The notes below the pieces were generated by a model, which saw nothing but the letters and a program-made list of their open reading frames with translations, ran no database searches and was not told the DNA's origin. DNA of 64,000 nucleotides, from positions 124,001-188,000 of the forward strand of contig QJZR01000013.1 of assembly GCA_003246625.1 (NCBI GenBank). Direction: 5' to 3'. Source of the DNA: Alphaproteobacteria bacterium. GTDB taxonomy: Bacteria > Pseudomonadota > Alphaproteobacteria > Rhodospirillales > Rhodospirillaceae. The translations under genes were made by a program, and so were the position numbers. Each line of letters opens with the position of its first letter. Within the stretch, counting starts at the first letter, position 1. Positions 25,117 through 33,619 of this stretch are shown here, piece by piece.

Positions 25117-25935
25117 ATGAGGCCACACGTCAGGGATCTGCGGGACTTCTATGCCGGGACCGAGGGGCGCCTGCTGCGCCGCGTCGTCGCCGCGCGTCTG
25201 CGCGAGGCGTTGGGCGAGGTGAGCGGGAAACGGATCCTCGCCATCGGCTTCGGCACGCCGTATCTGCGGCCCTTCCTCGACCGGGCGGCGGCGGTGGCGG
25301 CGGTGATGAGCGGCCGCACCGGCGCCATCGTCTGGCCCCGGCAGGAACCTTGCCGGGTGGCGATCGGCGACGAAACCGAACTGCCCTTCGCCGACCGCGC
25401 CTTCGACCGCGTCGTCCTGATCCACGCGCTGGAGCTTTCGCCCGCGCCGCACGCCCTGCTGCGCGAGGTCTGGCGGGTGCTGGCCGACGACGGGCGGCTG
25501 GTGGTGGTCGCCCCCAACCGGCGCAGCATCTGGGCGCGTCTCGACCGCACCCCCTTCGGCCAGGGGCACCCCTATAGCCGGGGGCAACTGAACGCGTTGC
25601 TGCGCGAGGCGATGTTCACCCCGGTGGCGAACCGCCCGGCGCTTTTGGTGCCGCCCGGGCGCAGCCGCGTCAGCCTGGCCTTCGCCCGCCTGGTCGAGGC
25701 GGTGGCGGGCAACCGCTTGGCCGGGTTCGCCGCGATCCTGATGGCCTCGGCGGTGAAGGAAATCTATGGCGTCACCCCGGTCGGCAAGACCGCGCCCGCG
25801 GTGTCCTTCGCCGAGGTGGTCAGCGGCGGGCCGTCGCGGCAGTCCGGCGCGCATCCGCGCCGTCCGTCGTCTACTTTTCCAGAAGAAACACCGCGTCGAC
25901 GCCGAACAGGTTGGCCCAGCGGCTATCGGCGGTGA
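25117..25935 (+). CDS. SAM-dependent methyltransferase
   Basis: 272 residues, class I Methyltransf_11 fold. Motif I is unusual (ILAIGFGTPYLRPFL instead of an E/DxGxGxG). Motif II is FDRVVLIHALELSPAPHALL, followed by EVWRVLADDGRLVVVAPNR. The substrate is unknown; the family is conserved next to gloB in alphaproteobacteria, which supports a real gene but not a function. The last ~22 codons overlap the 3-prime end of the convergent metW gene (25871-25935) and are Arg/Pro-rich, so this tail may be non-conserved. Confidence 0.85.
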   Translation: MRPHVRDLRDFYAGTEGRLLRRVVAARLREALGEVSGKRILAIGFGTPYLRPFLDRAAAVAAVMSGRTGAIVWPRQEPCRVAIGDETELPFADRAFDRVVLIHALELSPAPHALLREVWRVLADDGRLVVVAPNRRSIWARLDRTPFGQGHPYSRGQLNALLREAMFTPVANRPALLVPPGRSRVSLAFARLVEAVAGNRLAGFAAILMASAVKEIYGVTPVGKTAPAVSFAEVVSGGPSRQSGAHPRRPSSTFPEETPRRRRTGWPSGYRR

Positions 25936-26500
25936 AGCGCTGCACCTCGCCCGCCGCGTCCAGCGACAGGCTGGTCTTCACCCGCACCCCGAGTTCGCGG
26001 CAAAGCTCGATGAAGTCGCGGACGGTGCAGAAGTGGATGTTCGGGGTTTCGTACCACGAATAGGGCAGAAGCTCGTTCACCGGCATGCGGCCGTGCAGGG
26101 CCAGGTCCAGCCGGGTGCGCCAGTGCGCGAAGTTGGGGAACGAAACGATGGCGTGGCGGCCGATGCGCAGCATCTGTTCGACCACCGCGCGGGGATTGCG
26201 GGTGGCCTGCAGCGTCTTGCTCAGGATCACGTAGTCGAAGGCGTCGTCGGGATAATCGACGAGGTCGGCGTCGGCGTCGCCCTGGATCACCGCCAGTCCC
26301 TTCGCCACCGCCCGCTGCACCCCCTGCATCGACAGTTCCATGCCGCGGCCATCGATACCGCGATGTTCTTGCAGATAGGCCAGCAGTTCGCCCTCGCCGC
26401 AGCCGACGTCGAGGACGCGGCTGCCGTCGTCGATCATCTCGGCGATGATCTTCAGGTCGATGCGGATGCCGGTGGCGGAATGGTTGGGCGCGGCGGCCAT
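25871..26500 (-). CDS. metW: Methionine biosynthesis methyltransferase-fold protein MetW
   Basis: 209 residues. SAM-binding motif VLDVGCGEGELLAYL (~29-43), then VILSKTLQATRNP, FPNFAHWRTRLDLALHGRMP and SWYETPNIHFCTVRDF are hallmarks of MetW. MetW works with MetX; in several proteobacteria it is required for full MetX activity or methionine synthesis. Its ATG overlaps the metX TGA by one base (TGATG at 26498-26502), so the pair is translationally coupled. Confidence 0.96.
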   Translation of the reverse strand: MAAAPNHSATGIRIDLKIIAEMIDDGSRVLDVGCGEGELLAYLQEHRGIDGRGMELSMQGVQRAVAKGLAVIQGDADADLVDYPDDAFDYVILSKTLQATRNPRAVVEQMLRIGRHAIVSFPNFAHWRTRLDLALHGRMPVNELLPYSWYETPNIHFCTVRDFIELCRELGVRVKTSLSLDAAGEVQRFTADSRWANLFGVDAVFLLEK

Positions 26501-27690
26501 CAGCGGCCCTCCGTCTTGGCGGCGATGCCGCGGCGTTCCGCCATGCCGGCCAGGAAACCCCTGACCGTGTCGTGGAACTCCGGCTCGTCGAGGAGGAAGG
26601 CGTCGTGCCCCTTGTCGGACTGCACCTCGACGAAGGAGACCGAGGCGGCGGCGGCGTTGAGCGCGCGCACGATCGCCTGGCTGTCGCGGGTGGGGAACAG
26701 CCAGTCGCTGGAGAAGGAGATCACGCAGAAATGCACCGGCGTGCCGCGAAAGGCCTTGGCCAGGTGGCCGTCGTGTTCGCCCGGCATGTCGAAATAGTCC
26801 ATGGCGCGGGTGATGTAGAGGTAGGAATTCGCGTCGAAGCGTTCGACGAAGGTCGAACCCTGGTGGCGCAGATAGCTTTCCACCTCGAAATCCGCCTCGA
26901 AGCCATAGCCGATGCGGTCCTTGCCTTGCAGCTTGCGGCCGAACTTGCGGGTCAGCGCCGCCTCGGACAGATAGGTGATGTGCGCCGCCATGCGGGCCAC
27001 CGCCAGGCCCTTGTGCGGGTTCTTCCCCTCCAGCAGGTAGCGGCCGCCGCACCAGTCGAGGTCGGCCATGATCGCCTGCCGCCCGACCTCGTCGAAGGCG
27101 ATGTTCTGCGCCGAATAGCGGGCGCAGGTGGCGATCGGCAGGGCGCAGAACACCCGCTCGGGATAGGCGGCGGCCCATTGCAGCACCTGCATGCCGCCCA
27201 TCGAACCGCCGACCACCGCGAAGGCCTGGTCGATCCCCAAATGGTCGAGCAGCAGCACCTGGGCGCGCACCATGTCGGCCACCGTCACTACCGGGAAGTC
27301 GAGCATGTAGGGCTGTCCGGTTTCCGGGTTGGTGCTGCGCGGCCCGCTGCTACCCATGCAGCCGCCGATGACGTTGGAGCAGATGACGTAATAGACGTCG
27401 GTGTCGATCACCTTGCCGGGGCCGATCAGGCTGCTCCACCAGCCGGGCTTGCCGGTCACCGGGTGGGGCAGCACCGCGTACTGGTCACCGGTCAGGGCGT
27501 GGCAGACGACGATGGCGTTGGACTTGTCGGCGTTGAGGTGGCCGTAGGTGTGATAGGCGATGTCCACCGGCCCGAACGAGGCGCCGCTGTCGAGCGCCAG
27601 GGGCATGCCGCCGCACAGGGTGACGGTGTCCTCCACCGCGTTGAGGCGGCGGGAAAGATCGTTCCCGGGCGTGGCATCCATGGCGCTCAT
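26500..27690 (-). CDS. metX: Homoserine O-acyltransferase MetX
   Basis: 396 residues, alpha/beta-hydrolase fold. Activates homoserine for methionine synthesis by O-acylation (acetyl or succinyl; not distinguishable with certainty by eye). The nucleophile elbow [13 protein letters not shown] carries the catalytic Ser; catalytic Asp lies in [12 protein letters not shown], and His in [11 protein letters not shown]. Also typical are HALTGDQY, the [18 protein letters not shown] region and GGCMGSSGP. An ATG 9 nt downstream (MDATPG) is possible. A TTGACA promoter element lies 75-80 nt upstream. No SAM-II riboswitch was recognised in the leader. Confidence 0.96.
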   Translation of the reverse strand: MSAMDATPGNDLSRRLNAVEDTVTLCGGMPLALDSGASFGPVDIAYHTYGHLNADKSNAIVVCHALTGDQYAVLPHPVTGKPGWWSSLIGPGKVIDTDVYYVICSNVIGGCMGSSGPRSTNPETGQPYMLDFPVVTVADMVRAQVLLLDHLGIDQAFAVVGGSMGGMQVLQWAAAYPERVFCALPIATCARYSAQNIAFDEVGRQAIMADLDWCGGRYLLEGKNPHKGLAVARMAAHITYLSEAALTRKFGRKLQGKDRIGYGFEADFEVESYLRHQGSTFVERFDANSYLYITRAMDYFDMPGEHDGHLAKAFRGTPVHFCVISFSSDWLFPTRDSQAIVRALNAAAASVSFVEVQSDKGHDAFLLDEPEFHDTVRGFLAGMAERRGIAAKTEGR

Positions 27691-27741
27691 CGTTGGAATA
27701 TGGCCCCGCTGTCCCGAAAAATCTTGCGTAAACGAAGGACA

Positions 27742-27770
27742 CAGCTAAGTTGGTATGCCCTGCCTGTCAA
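27742..27770 (-). promoter_or_regulatory. Probable metX promoter
   Basis: On the minus strand TTGACA (27770-27765) is a perfect -35 element; TAGCTG (27747-27742), 17 nt further on, is a weak -10. This places transcription start ~40-45 nt before the metX ATG at 27690. Confidence 0.45.
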
Positions 27771-27816
27771 CGCTTTGTTTCGCGCCGCCCGCGCCAGCGG
27801 AAGCGGTACGGGCGGG

Positions 27817-27833
27817 CCGCCCGATCCGGGCGG
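27817..27833 (+). promoter_or_regulatory. Hairpin next to the ribosome site of the chorismate-mutase gene
   Basis: CCGCCCG (27817-27823) and CGGGCGG (27827-27833) form a perfect 7-bp stem over ATC, directly before GAGG (27836-27839) and the ATG at 27848. It could modulate ribosome access. If the longer start at 27755 is used, it lies inside the coding region instead. Confidence 0.3.
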
Positions 27834-27847
27834 ATGAGGTTGGCCGC

Positions 27848-28735
27848 ATGGAAACCACGCTGAAAATGCGAGAAGAGGAACAGGAACTGGCCGCGTTGCG
27901 CCGCGAGGTGGACCGCCTCGACGAGGCGATTCACGACCTGTTGATGCAGCGGACCGAGGTCGTCCTGCGTATCGGCGCGGCGAAGCGCGACGATGCGCCG
28001 GGACCGTTCGTCGCCACCCGTCCGGGGCGCGAGGCGGAGATCGTGCGTCACCTGCTGGCCCGGCACAAGGGCGCCTTTCCCGCCGAGGTGCTGGTGCGCC
28101 TGTGGCGCGAGATGATCGGCAGCCTGATGCGGGTGCAAGGCTCGTTCGCGGTGGCGGTGTACGTGCCCGAGGGCGGTACCGGCTATCTGGAGGCGGCGCG
28201 CGACCACTATGGCGCCTATACCGACATGGTGTCCTATCAGGTGACCGGCCGGGTGCTGAAGGCGGTGGCCGAGGGACTGGCCGGCGTCGCGGTCTTGCCT
28301 CTGCCCGGCGAAACCGCGGGCGAGCTGTGGTGGCCCGCCCTGATCGGCGACGCCAAGCCCCGCATGCAGGTGATCGCGCGGCTGCCCTTCGCCGGGCCGG
28401 GCGCGGGCCGCGGGGACGGTCTCGAAGCCTTCGCGGTGGCGCCGGTGGCGCCCGAGCCGACCGGCGACGACCGTTCGCTTCTCGCGGTGGAGACGGTTTC
28501 CTCGGTCAGCCGCACCCAGATTTCCACCAAGCTGGTCAACGCCGGACTGACCCAGACCGCCTATTGGGACATGCGCTCCTTCGCGCCCGAGGCGCGGGTC
28601 CATCTGGTCGAGGTCGAGGGCTTCGTCACCGACGCCGACCCGCGGGTGATGCAACTGGCCCATGGCAACGACGAAACGGTGCGCGACGTGCGCTGCATCG
28701 GCGCCTACGCGACGCCCCTGCATCTGACGCGCTAG
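27848..28735 (+). CDS. Chorismate mutase with a degenerate prephenate-dehydratase/ACT-like tail
   Basis: 295 residues. An AroQ-class chorismate mutase domain covers ~12-95 (LAALRREVDRLDEAIHDLLM, RTEVVLRIGAAKR, then FPAEVLVRLWREMIGSLM), converting chorismate to prephenate. The ~200-residue remainder is laid out like the substrate-binding fold and ACT domain of the PheA P-protein, ending VHLVEVEGFVTDADPRVMQL. The dehydratase TRF motif is replaced by DDRSLLAVE, so dehydratase activity is unlikely. Start 27848 has GAGG at 8 nt; an in-frame ATG at 27755 exists. It is followed by hisC and tyrA, a conserved alphaproteobacterial aromatic amino-acid cluster. Confidence 0.85.
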   Translation: METTLKMREEEQELAALRREVDRLDEAIHDLLMQRTEVVLRIGAAKRDDAPGPFVATRPGREAEIVRHLLARHKGAFPAEVLVRLWREMIGSLMRVQGSFAVAVYVPEGGTGYLEAARDHYGAYTDMVSYQVTGRVLKAVAEGLAGVAVLPLPGETAGELWWPALIGDAKPRMQVIARLPFAGPGAGRGDGLEAFAVAPVAPEPTGDDRSLLAVETVSSVSRTQISTKLVNAGLTQTAYWDMRSFAPEARVHLVEVEGFVTDADPRVMQLAHGNDETVRDVRCIGAYATPLHLTR

Positions 28736-28748
28736 CGCGGATCGCGCC

Positions 28749-28778
28749 GACGGCCGCCGGGGGCCGTCCGTGGTTTTT
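28749..28778 (+). terminator. Terminator or attenuator between the chorismate-mutase gene and hisC
   Basis: GACGGCC (28749-28755) pairs with GGCCGTC (28762-28768); TTTTT follows at 28774-28778 after 5 nt. It sits in the only sizeable gap of the aromatic cluster, so it could end the first transcript or set the level of hisC-tyrA readthrough. Confidence 0.5.
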
Positions 28779-28840
28779 CTTCCCGGCATTTCCGATGTGA
28801 AACCCAACTTCCGACAATCAGACTGAAAGCGAGTAGAAAG

Positions 28841-29929
28841 ATGACGGCTCTTCTTCCGCGTCCCGGCGTTCTGGACATCAGCCCCTATCAGGGTGGTCGC
28901 AGCAAGCTGGATGGCGTGGCGCACGCCGCGAAGTTGTCCTCGAACGAGGGCGCTCTCGGCGCCAGCCCGCGCGCCCGTGCGGCGTATCTGGCGGTGGCGG
29001 CGGAGCTGCATCGATACCCCGACGGCGCCAGCGAGGACCTGCGCATCGCGATCGGCAAGCGCTATGGCCTGGACCCGGCGCGGATCGTCTGCGGCTGCGG
29101 CTCGGACGAACTGATCGGCCTGCTGGTGCATGCCTATGTCGGCCCGGGGGACGAGGTCCTCTACAGCCAGTACGGCTTCGCCATGTACCCGATCTATGCC
29201 AAGGGCTACGGCGCGACGCCGGTGAAGGCGCCGGAGAAGAACCTCACCACCGACGTCGACGCGGTGCTGGCCTCGGTGACCGAGAAGACCCGCATCGTCT
29301 TCATCGCCAACCCCAACAATCCGACCGGCACCCTGTTGCCGGTTTCGGAAATGAAGCGCCTGCGCGACGGCCTGCGCCCCGACATCCTGCTGGTGATCGA
29401 CGCCGCCTATGCGGAATACGTCACCCGCAACGACTATTCCCCGGGCGCCGAGCTGGTGGACGCGGGCGAGAACACGGTGATGACCCGCACCTTCTCGAAG
29501 ATCTATGGCCTGGGCGGCCTGCGCGTCGGCTGGTGCTATGCCCCGGCGTCGATCGCCGACGTCCTCAACCGGGTGCGTTCTCCGTTCAACGTGACCGCGG
29601 CGGCGCAGGCGGCGGCGGCGGCGGCGTTGGAGGACACCCAGTTCTTCGACCTTTGCCTCGCCCATAACCAGATGTGGCGTCCCTGGCTGACCGAGGAAAT
29701 CCGCAAGCTGGGTTTCGAGGTCACCGAATCCGTCTGCAACTTCCTTCTGGTGCACTTCGCGCCGGGCGACCGGGCGAAGGCCGAGGCGGCGCTGACCGCG
29801 AAAGAGGTGATCGTGCGTCCGGTGGCGGGCTATGGGCTGCCCGACGCCCTGCGCATCTCGGTCGGTACCGAGGAGGAAAACCGCCGTGTCGTCGCGGCCC
29901 TCGCCGAGGTGAAAGAGGGGGCGGCATGA
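28841..29929 (+). CDS. hisC: Histidinol-phosphate/aromatic aminotransferase
   Basis: 362 residues, PLP fold type I. The PLP Lys lies in TRTFSKIYGLGGLRVGW (~residue 217); also IFIANPNNPTGT-type motif (IANPNNPTGT), VIDAAYAEYV and CGCGSDELIGLL. HisC enzymes catalyse the histidinol-phosphate step of histidine synthesis. This copy lies between chorismate mutase and prephenate dehydrogenase, so it probably acts, or also acts, on phenylpyruvate, hydroxyphenylpyruvate or prephenate. Its TGA overlaps the tyrA ATG (29926-29929). Confidence 0.93.
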   Translation: MTALLPRPGVLDISPYQGGRSKLDGVAHAAKLSSNEGALGASPRARAAYLAVAAELHRYPDGASEDLRIAIGKRYGLDPARIVCGCGSDELIGLLVHAYVGPGDEVLYSQYGFAMYPIYAKGYGATPVKAPEKNLTTDVDAVLASVTEKTRIVFIANPNNPTGTLLPVSEMKRLRDGLRPDILLVIDAAYAEYVTRNDYSPGAELVDAGENTVMTRTFSKIYGLGGLRVGWCYAPASIADVLNRVRSPFNVTAAAQAAAAAALEDTQFFDLCLAHNQMWRPWLTEEIRKLGFEVTESVCNFLLVHFAPGDRAKAEAALTAKEVIVRPVAGYGLPDALRISVGTEEENRRVVAALAEVKEGAA

Positions 29930-30828
29930 ACCAAGCCGAAGGACCGAAGGCGCCGGTGTTCGACACCGTCGCCTTCATCGGCATCGGCCTGATCGGCGCC
30001 TCGCTGTCGCTGGCGCTGAAGCGTCATGGCTTGGCGCGGCGCACCCTGGCGATGTCGCGGCGGCAAGAGACGTTGGACACCGCGATGCGCCTGGGCATCG
30101 TCGACGCGGTTTCCACCGACATCGGCGAGGTGGTGAAGGACGCCGATCTGGTGATGATCTGCGTGCCGGTCGGCGTTTGCGGCGACGTGGTCGCGGCGGC
30201 GGCGCCGTTTCTGAAGGCCGGGGCGATCGTTTCCGACGTCGGTTCGGTGAAATGCGCGGTGATCCGCGACGTCAAGCCGCACCTTCCGGCGGGCGTCGCC
30301 TTCGTTCCCGGGCATCCGTTGGCCGGTACCGAGTTCTCGGGGCCGGAGGCGGGCTTCGCCGAGCTGTTCGACGGCCGCTGGACGGTGCTCACCCCGCTGC
30401 CGGAAACCCCGGCGGAGGCGGTGGACAAGGTCGCCGCGATGTGGCGGGCGGTGGGCAGCAACGTCGACGGCATGGATCCGGAACATCACGACCAGGTGCT
30501 GGCGATTACCTCGCACCTGCCGCACCTGATCGCCTATACCATCGTCGGCACCGCGGCGGACCTGGCCACCGACATCAAGCAGGAGGTGATCAAGTATTCC
30601 GCCTCCGGCTTCCGCGACTTCACCCGCATCGCCGCCTCGGATCCGGTGATGTGGCGCGACATCTTCCTCAACAACCGCGAGGCGGTGCTGGGCATCCTGC
30701 AACGCTTCACCGAGGACCTGACCGCGATGCAGCGGGCGATCCGGCGCGGCGAGGGCGACACCCTGGAGGAACACTTCGCCCGTACCCGGGCGATCCGGCG
30801 GGGCATCATCGACGCCAGGCAGGCATAG
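29926..30828 (+). CDS. tyrA: Prephenate/arogenate dehydrogenase
   Basis: 300 residues. NAD(P)-dependent oxidative decarboxylation on the tyrosine branch. The N-terminal Rossmann motif VAFIGIGLIGASLSLAL is followed by LVMICVPVGV, SDVGSVKCAV, the substrate-binding FVPGHPLAGTEFSGPEAG, and DQVLAITSHLPHLIAY with the catalytic His. Family and length are unambiguous; prephenate versus arogenate preference is not. It is translationally coupled to hisC and ends at a strong terminator. Confidence 0.95.
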   Translation: MNQAEGPKAPVFDTVAFIGIGLIGASLSLALKRHGLARRTLAMSRRQETLDTAMRLGIVDAVSTDIGEVVKDADLVMICVPVGVCGDVVAAAAPFLKAGAIVSDVGSVKCAVIRDVKPHLPAGVAFVPGHPLAGTEFSGPEAGFAELFDGRWTVLTPLPETPAEAVDKVAAMWRAVGSNVDGMDPEHHDQVLAITSHLPHLIAYTIVGTAADLATDIKQEVIKYSASGFRDFTRIAASDPVMWRDIFLNNREAVLGILQRFTEDLTAMQRAIRRGEGDTLEEHFARTRAIRRGIIDARQA

Positions 30829-30843
30829 CCGAAAAACAGACAA

Positions 30844-30867
30844 GGGCCGGGGAAACCCGGCCCTTTT
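30844..30867. terminator. Bidirectional intrinsic terminator between tyrA and the DUF2125 gene
   Basis: GGGCCGGG (30844-30851), GAAA loop, CCCGGCCC (30856-30863), TTTT. An A-run precedes it on the plus strand for the opposite gene. The 18-nt stem-loop GGCCGGGGAAACCCGGCC is identical to that at 58192-58209. Confidence 0.9.
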
Positions 30868-30870
30868 CCG

Positions 30871-32040
30871 TCAGCGGACGGGGTTGCCCTGACGGTCGAA
30901 GGCGCCGTCGCGGCCGATGTCGATGCCCGGTTGCAACAGGGGCTCGCCGCTTTTCGTGCGGCGTTCGCGGGCGGGCTTCTTTTCCATTTGCGGCCAGGCG
31001 AGCAGGGGGACCTGCGCCAGGGTCAAGGGCCCCGCCATCACCGCGCCGTCGTGCAGGGACAGTGACAGGTTGCCCGCGCCGTTGCGCGGCAACTGGCGGC
31101 CGATCACCAGGCGGGCCATGGTGGCGTCGCTGGCGCGGAGCAGGGACATTTCCTCCAGCACGTCGACCAGGGGGACGAAGCCCTCGATGCGGGCGACCAG
31201 GGAGCCCTGGGGTTGCAGTTCCTCGTCCATCGAGAACGAGCCGTATCCGGCGAAGGCGGTGGCGCCCCATTTCATCGCCAGACGGTCGATCGTCACCTTG
31301 CCGCCCGCGTCGCGCCAGCGGGTCAGGGCGTCGAAGGACTCGCCCTCCCGCTCGATCCGGCCGGACAGCTTGGCGGAGAGGTCGAGCATCGCCAGGTCCT
31401 GGCCCAGGGCATAGGTCAGGTTGGACGGCCAGCGCAGGTCGTGCAGGAGAAGGTCGAGGCGGGTGGCTTCCTCGGTGGGGGGGACGGCCTGGACGAAGGT
31501 GAGGGTCGCCCGTCCGTCGCCGACGCCGAGCGGCGAGGCCAGGGCCGCGCCCTTCCAGGTGCCGGAGAATTGCGCGCCGCCGAGGGTCAGGCGGGCGGAG
31601 GGGCCCTCCTTGCCGACCAAGGCGATGTCCAGGCGGACGGTTCCCGCGGTCTTGCTCAGGCGGCCTTCCAGGCCGGGGCGGGAAACCCCCAGCAGCGTCC
31701 CGTCGGGCAGGGCTATGGAAATGTCGCGCGGCGAAAAGACGCTGCTTTTCACGGTCAGTTCGGGGGCGTGCAGCGACCAGATCTCGCCGCCGCGGCGGGC
31801 GTCGATGCGGGTGTCCTTGAGGTCGATCTCCACCGCCAGGGGAAAGCCCGAGGTGCCGTCCACCGTGTAGGCGACGGAATGTCCCTCGGCGCGGCGGGCG
31901 TCCGCCCACTCGGCGACGCGGTTCTTAAGGTGGCTGCCGTGATAGAACCAGAACGCGGTGTACGAGGCGGCGATGGTGGCCAGTAAGGCGGGCGCCGCCA
32001 TCATCGCCATAAGCGGGCCGAACCGTCCGACTGTCGCCAT
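30871..32040 (-). CDS. DUF2125-family envelope protein
   Basis: 389 residues. A single N-terminal membrane segment or uncleaved signal (MMAAPALLATIAASYTAFWF, ~12-31) is followed by a large extracytoplasmic beta-rich domain with repeated short strands, for example FPLAVEIDLKDTRIDARRGG and LHAPELTVKSSVFSPRDISI. This matches the alphaproteobacterial DUF2125 family, found beside tyrA in many genomes; its overall style resembles AsmA/bridge-like lipid-transfer proteins, but no function is established that I can name. GGAGG is the ribosome site. It is convergent with tyrA and lies 44 nt downstream of mbfA, likely co-transcribed. Confidence 0.8.
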   Translation of the reverse strand: MATVGRFGPLMAMMAAPALLATIAASYTAFWFYHGSHLKNRVAEWADARRAEGHSVAYTVDGTSGFPLAVEIDLKDTRIDARRGGEIWSLHAPELTVKSSVFSPRDISIALPDGTLLGVSRPGLEGRLSKTAGTVRLDIALVGKEGPSARLTLGGAQFSGTWKGAALASPLGVGDGRATLTFVQAVPPTEEATRLDLLLHDLRWPSNLTYALGQDLAMLDLSAKLSGRIEREGESFDALTRWRDAGGKVTIDRLAMKWGATAFAGYGSFSMDEELQPQGSLVARIEGFVPLVDVLEEMSLLRASDATMARLVIGRQLPRNGAGNLSLSLHDGAVMAGPLTLAQVPLLAWPQMEKKPARERRTKSGEPLLQPGIDIGRDGAFDRQGNPVR

Positions 32041-32084
32041 GCGTGCCTCCCCCTTGTTTTCTCCCCCCCCGGCGGGTCTTCGCC

Positions 32085-33062
32085 CTATGCGCTGCCGATC
32101 AGGATGCCCGCGGCGAAGACCAGGGCGCCGCCCAGCACCACCTGCAAGGCGGCGCGCAGGAACGGCGTGTCCATGTACTTCTTCTGAATCCAGGCGATCG
32201 CCCACAGCTCGCAGAAGACCAGGACGCAGGCGATGAGCGTCGCCGTCCAGAAGTGCGGGATGACATAGGGCAAGGCGTGGCCCAGGCCGCCGATGGTGGT
32301 CATCACCCCGGCCGAGATGCCGCGTTTGACCGGCGAACCGCGTCCCGAGATGGTGCCGTCGTCCGACGCCGTCTCGGTGAATCCCATCGAGATGCCCGCG
32401 CCGACCGAGGCGGCCAAGCCGACCAGGAAGGTGGTCCAGGTGTCCTGGGTGGCGAAGGCGGTGGCGAAGATCGGCGCCAGGGTGGACACCGATCCGTCCA
32501 TCAGCCCGGCCAAGCCCGGCTGCACCCAGGTCAGCACGAATTGACGGTGGGCCAGGGCGTCCTCTTCCGAGCGGACTTCCTCGGGCAGGTGGCGTTCCGC
32601 CAGGGTTTCGCTCAGTTTCATGTGACCGGCCTCGGCGGAGGCCAGTTCCGTCAGAAGCTTGCGGGTGTCGGCGTCGGTGACCCGCTGCGACGCCTTGACG
32701 TAATAGGCGTGGGCGGATTCCTCCATCCCCAGGACTTCCGAACGGATGCGCGCGATGCCCAGGTTCTGCACCAGCCAGGTCGGGGTGCGGGCGTAGTACC
32801 CGGCGACGTGTTCGCGCCGGATCAGGGGAATGGTTTCGCCGAAACGGCGCTTGTGCAGTTCGATCAGGCGGTTGTGGTGGCGCATTTCCTCGGCCGCCAT
32901 CGCCGTCAGCAGGTCGGCGGTGGCGGGGAATTCGGCGCGCACGTGGGCGGCATAGGTCTGATAGATGCGGGCGTCGTCCTCCTCGGAGGAAATCGCGAGA
33001 GCGAGGATTTCCTGTTCGTCGAGGTCGGTGAATTTCCGCCGCGCGCCGAAATTGCCGAGCAT
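32085..33062 (-). CDS. mbfA: MbfA-type membrane ferritin-like/VIT1 iron exporter
   Basis: 325 residues. An N-terminal rubrerythrin/ferritin-like di-iron domain (~10-160) carries E-x-x-H type ligands: SSEEDDARIYQTYA, MAAEEMRHHNRLIEL, GMEESAHAYYVKAS and SAEAGHMKLSE. A C-terminal VIT1/CCC1-like membrane domain with about five segments follows (GLAGLMDGSVSTLAPIFATA, GLAASVGAGISMGFTE). This fusion is the MbfA family, which exports iron and protects against iron/peroxide stress in Bradyrhizobium and Agrobacterium, where Irr represses it. Here an inverted repeat lies at 33087-33109 in its leader. The end is 44 nt before the DUF2125 gene. Confidence 0.93.
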   Translation of the reverse strand: MLGNFGARRKFTDLDEQEILALAISSEEDDARIYQTYAAHVRAEFPATADLLTAMAAEEMRHHNRLIELHKRRFGETIPLIRREHVAGYYARTPTWLVQNLGIARIRSEVLGMEESAHAYYVKASQRVTDADTRKLLTELASAEAGHMKLSETLAERHLPEEVRSEEDALAHRQFVLTWVQPGLAGLMDGSVSTLAPIFATAFATQDTWTTFLVGLAASVGAGISMGFTETASDDGTISGRGSPVKRGISAGVMTTIGGLGHALPYVIPHFWTATLIACVLVFCELWAIAWIQKKYMDTPFLRAALQVVLGGALVFAAGILIGSA

Positions 33063-33086
33063 GCCGTTCCCCCTTCATCCTGTCCG

Positions 33087-33109
33087 TTGCGGGCGTTTCT
33101 CACCCGCAA
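33087..33109. promoter_or_regulatory. Inverted repeat in the mbfA upstream region
   Basis: TTGCGGG (33087-33093) and CCCGCAA (33103-33109) are perfect inverted arms around 9 nt, 25-47 nt before the mbfA start. It may be an operator or a leader hairpin for mbfA; it does not match the Irr ICE motif as I know it. Confidence 0.4.
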
Positions 33110-33241
33110 AAGAAGGTACAGCGAAAGTCCTCGCCACGCAAAGGGTTGGCCGGAATTATCGCGGACGCCGGTCTGGCGGCGGCGCGGGAAACCGGCTACC
33201 TTGCCTCGGTACGCCCCGCCACCGGACAAGGATCCCGCAGG

Positions 33242-33619
33242 ATGTCACGCAAGACCTATAACGCCAATGGCGCCGCCGCCGTCGGTCCCTATTCCCATGC
33301 CGCCGAGGCCAACGGCTTCGTTCACCTTTCCGGGCAGACGCCGCTCGATCCGGCGACCGGCAAACTGTTGGACGGCGACGTCGGCGCGCAGACGGAGCAA
33401 TGCTTCCGCAACCTGTTCGCGGTGCTGTCCGAGGCCGGTCTGGGGGCGGACGACGTGGTTTCGTGCGCGGTCTATCTGACCGACATGAACGATTTCGCGG
33501 CGATGAACGCGGTTTACGAACGCCAGTTCGCCGCGCCGTTCCCCGCCCGCACCACCATCGGCGTCGCCGCCCTGCCGTTGGGCGCCCGCATCGAGATCGG
33601 TCTGATCGCCGCCCGTTAG
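33242..33619 (+). CDS. RidA-family enamine/imine deaminase-like protein
   Basis: 125 residues, YjgF/YER057c/UK114 fold. Starts at an ATG preceded by AAGGA; the earlier in-frame start is not supported. Typical segments: AVGPYSHAAEANGFVHLSGQ, VGAQTEQCFRNLFAVL, VSCAVYLTDMNDFAAMNAVY, FPARTTIGVAALPLGARIEI. The Arg of PARTTI, which contacts the substrate carboxylate in RidA, is present. RidA proteins hydrolyse reactive 2-aminoacrylate and related enamines. The stop codons of this gene and the convergent nrdJ overlap (33616-33619). Confidence 0.93.
   Translation: MSRKTYNANGAAAVGPYSHAAEANGFVHLSGQTPLDPATGKLLDGDVGAQTEQCFRNLFAVLSEAGLGADDVVSCAVYLTDMNDFAAMNAVYERQFAAPFPARTTIGVAALPLGARIEIGLIAAR

Noticed and set aside
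27691-27847. SAM riboswitch (SAM-II) before metX
   Set aside because: The leader was read on the minus strand and lacks the conserved SAM-II core sequence; only a promoter was supported.
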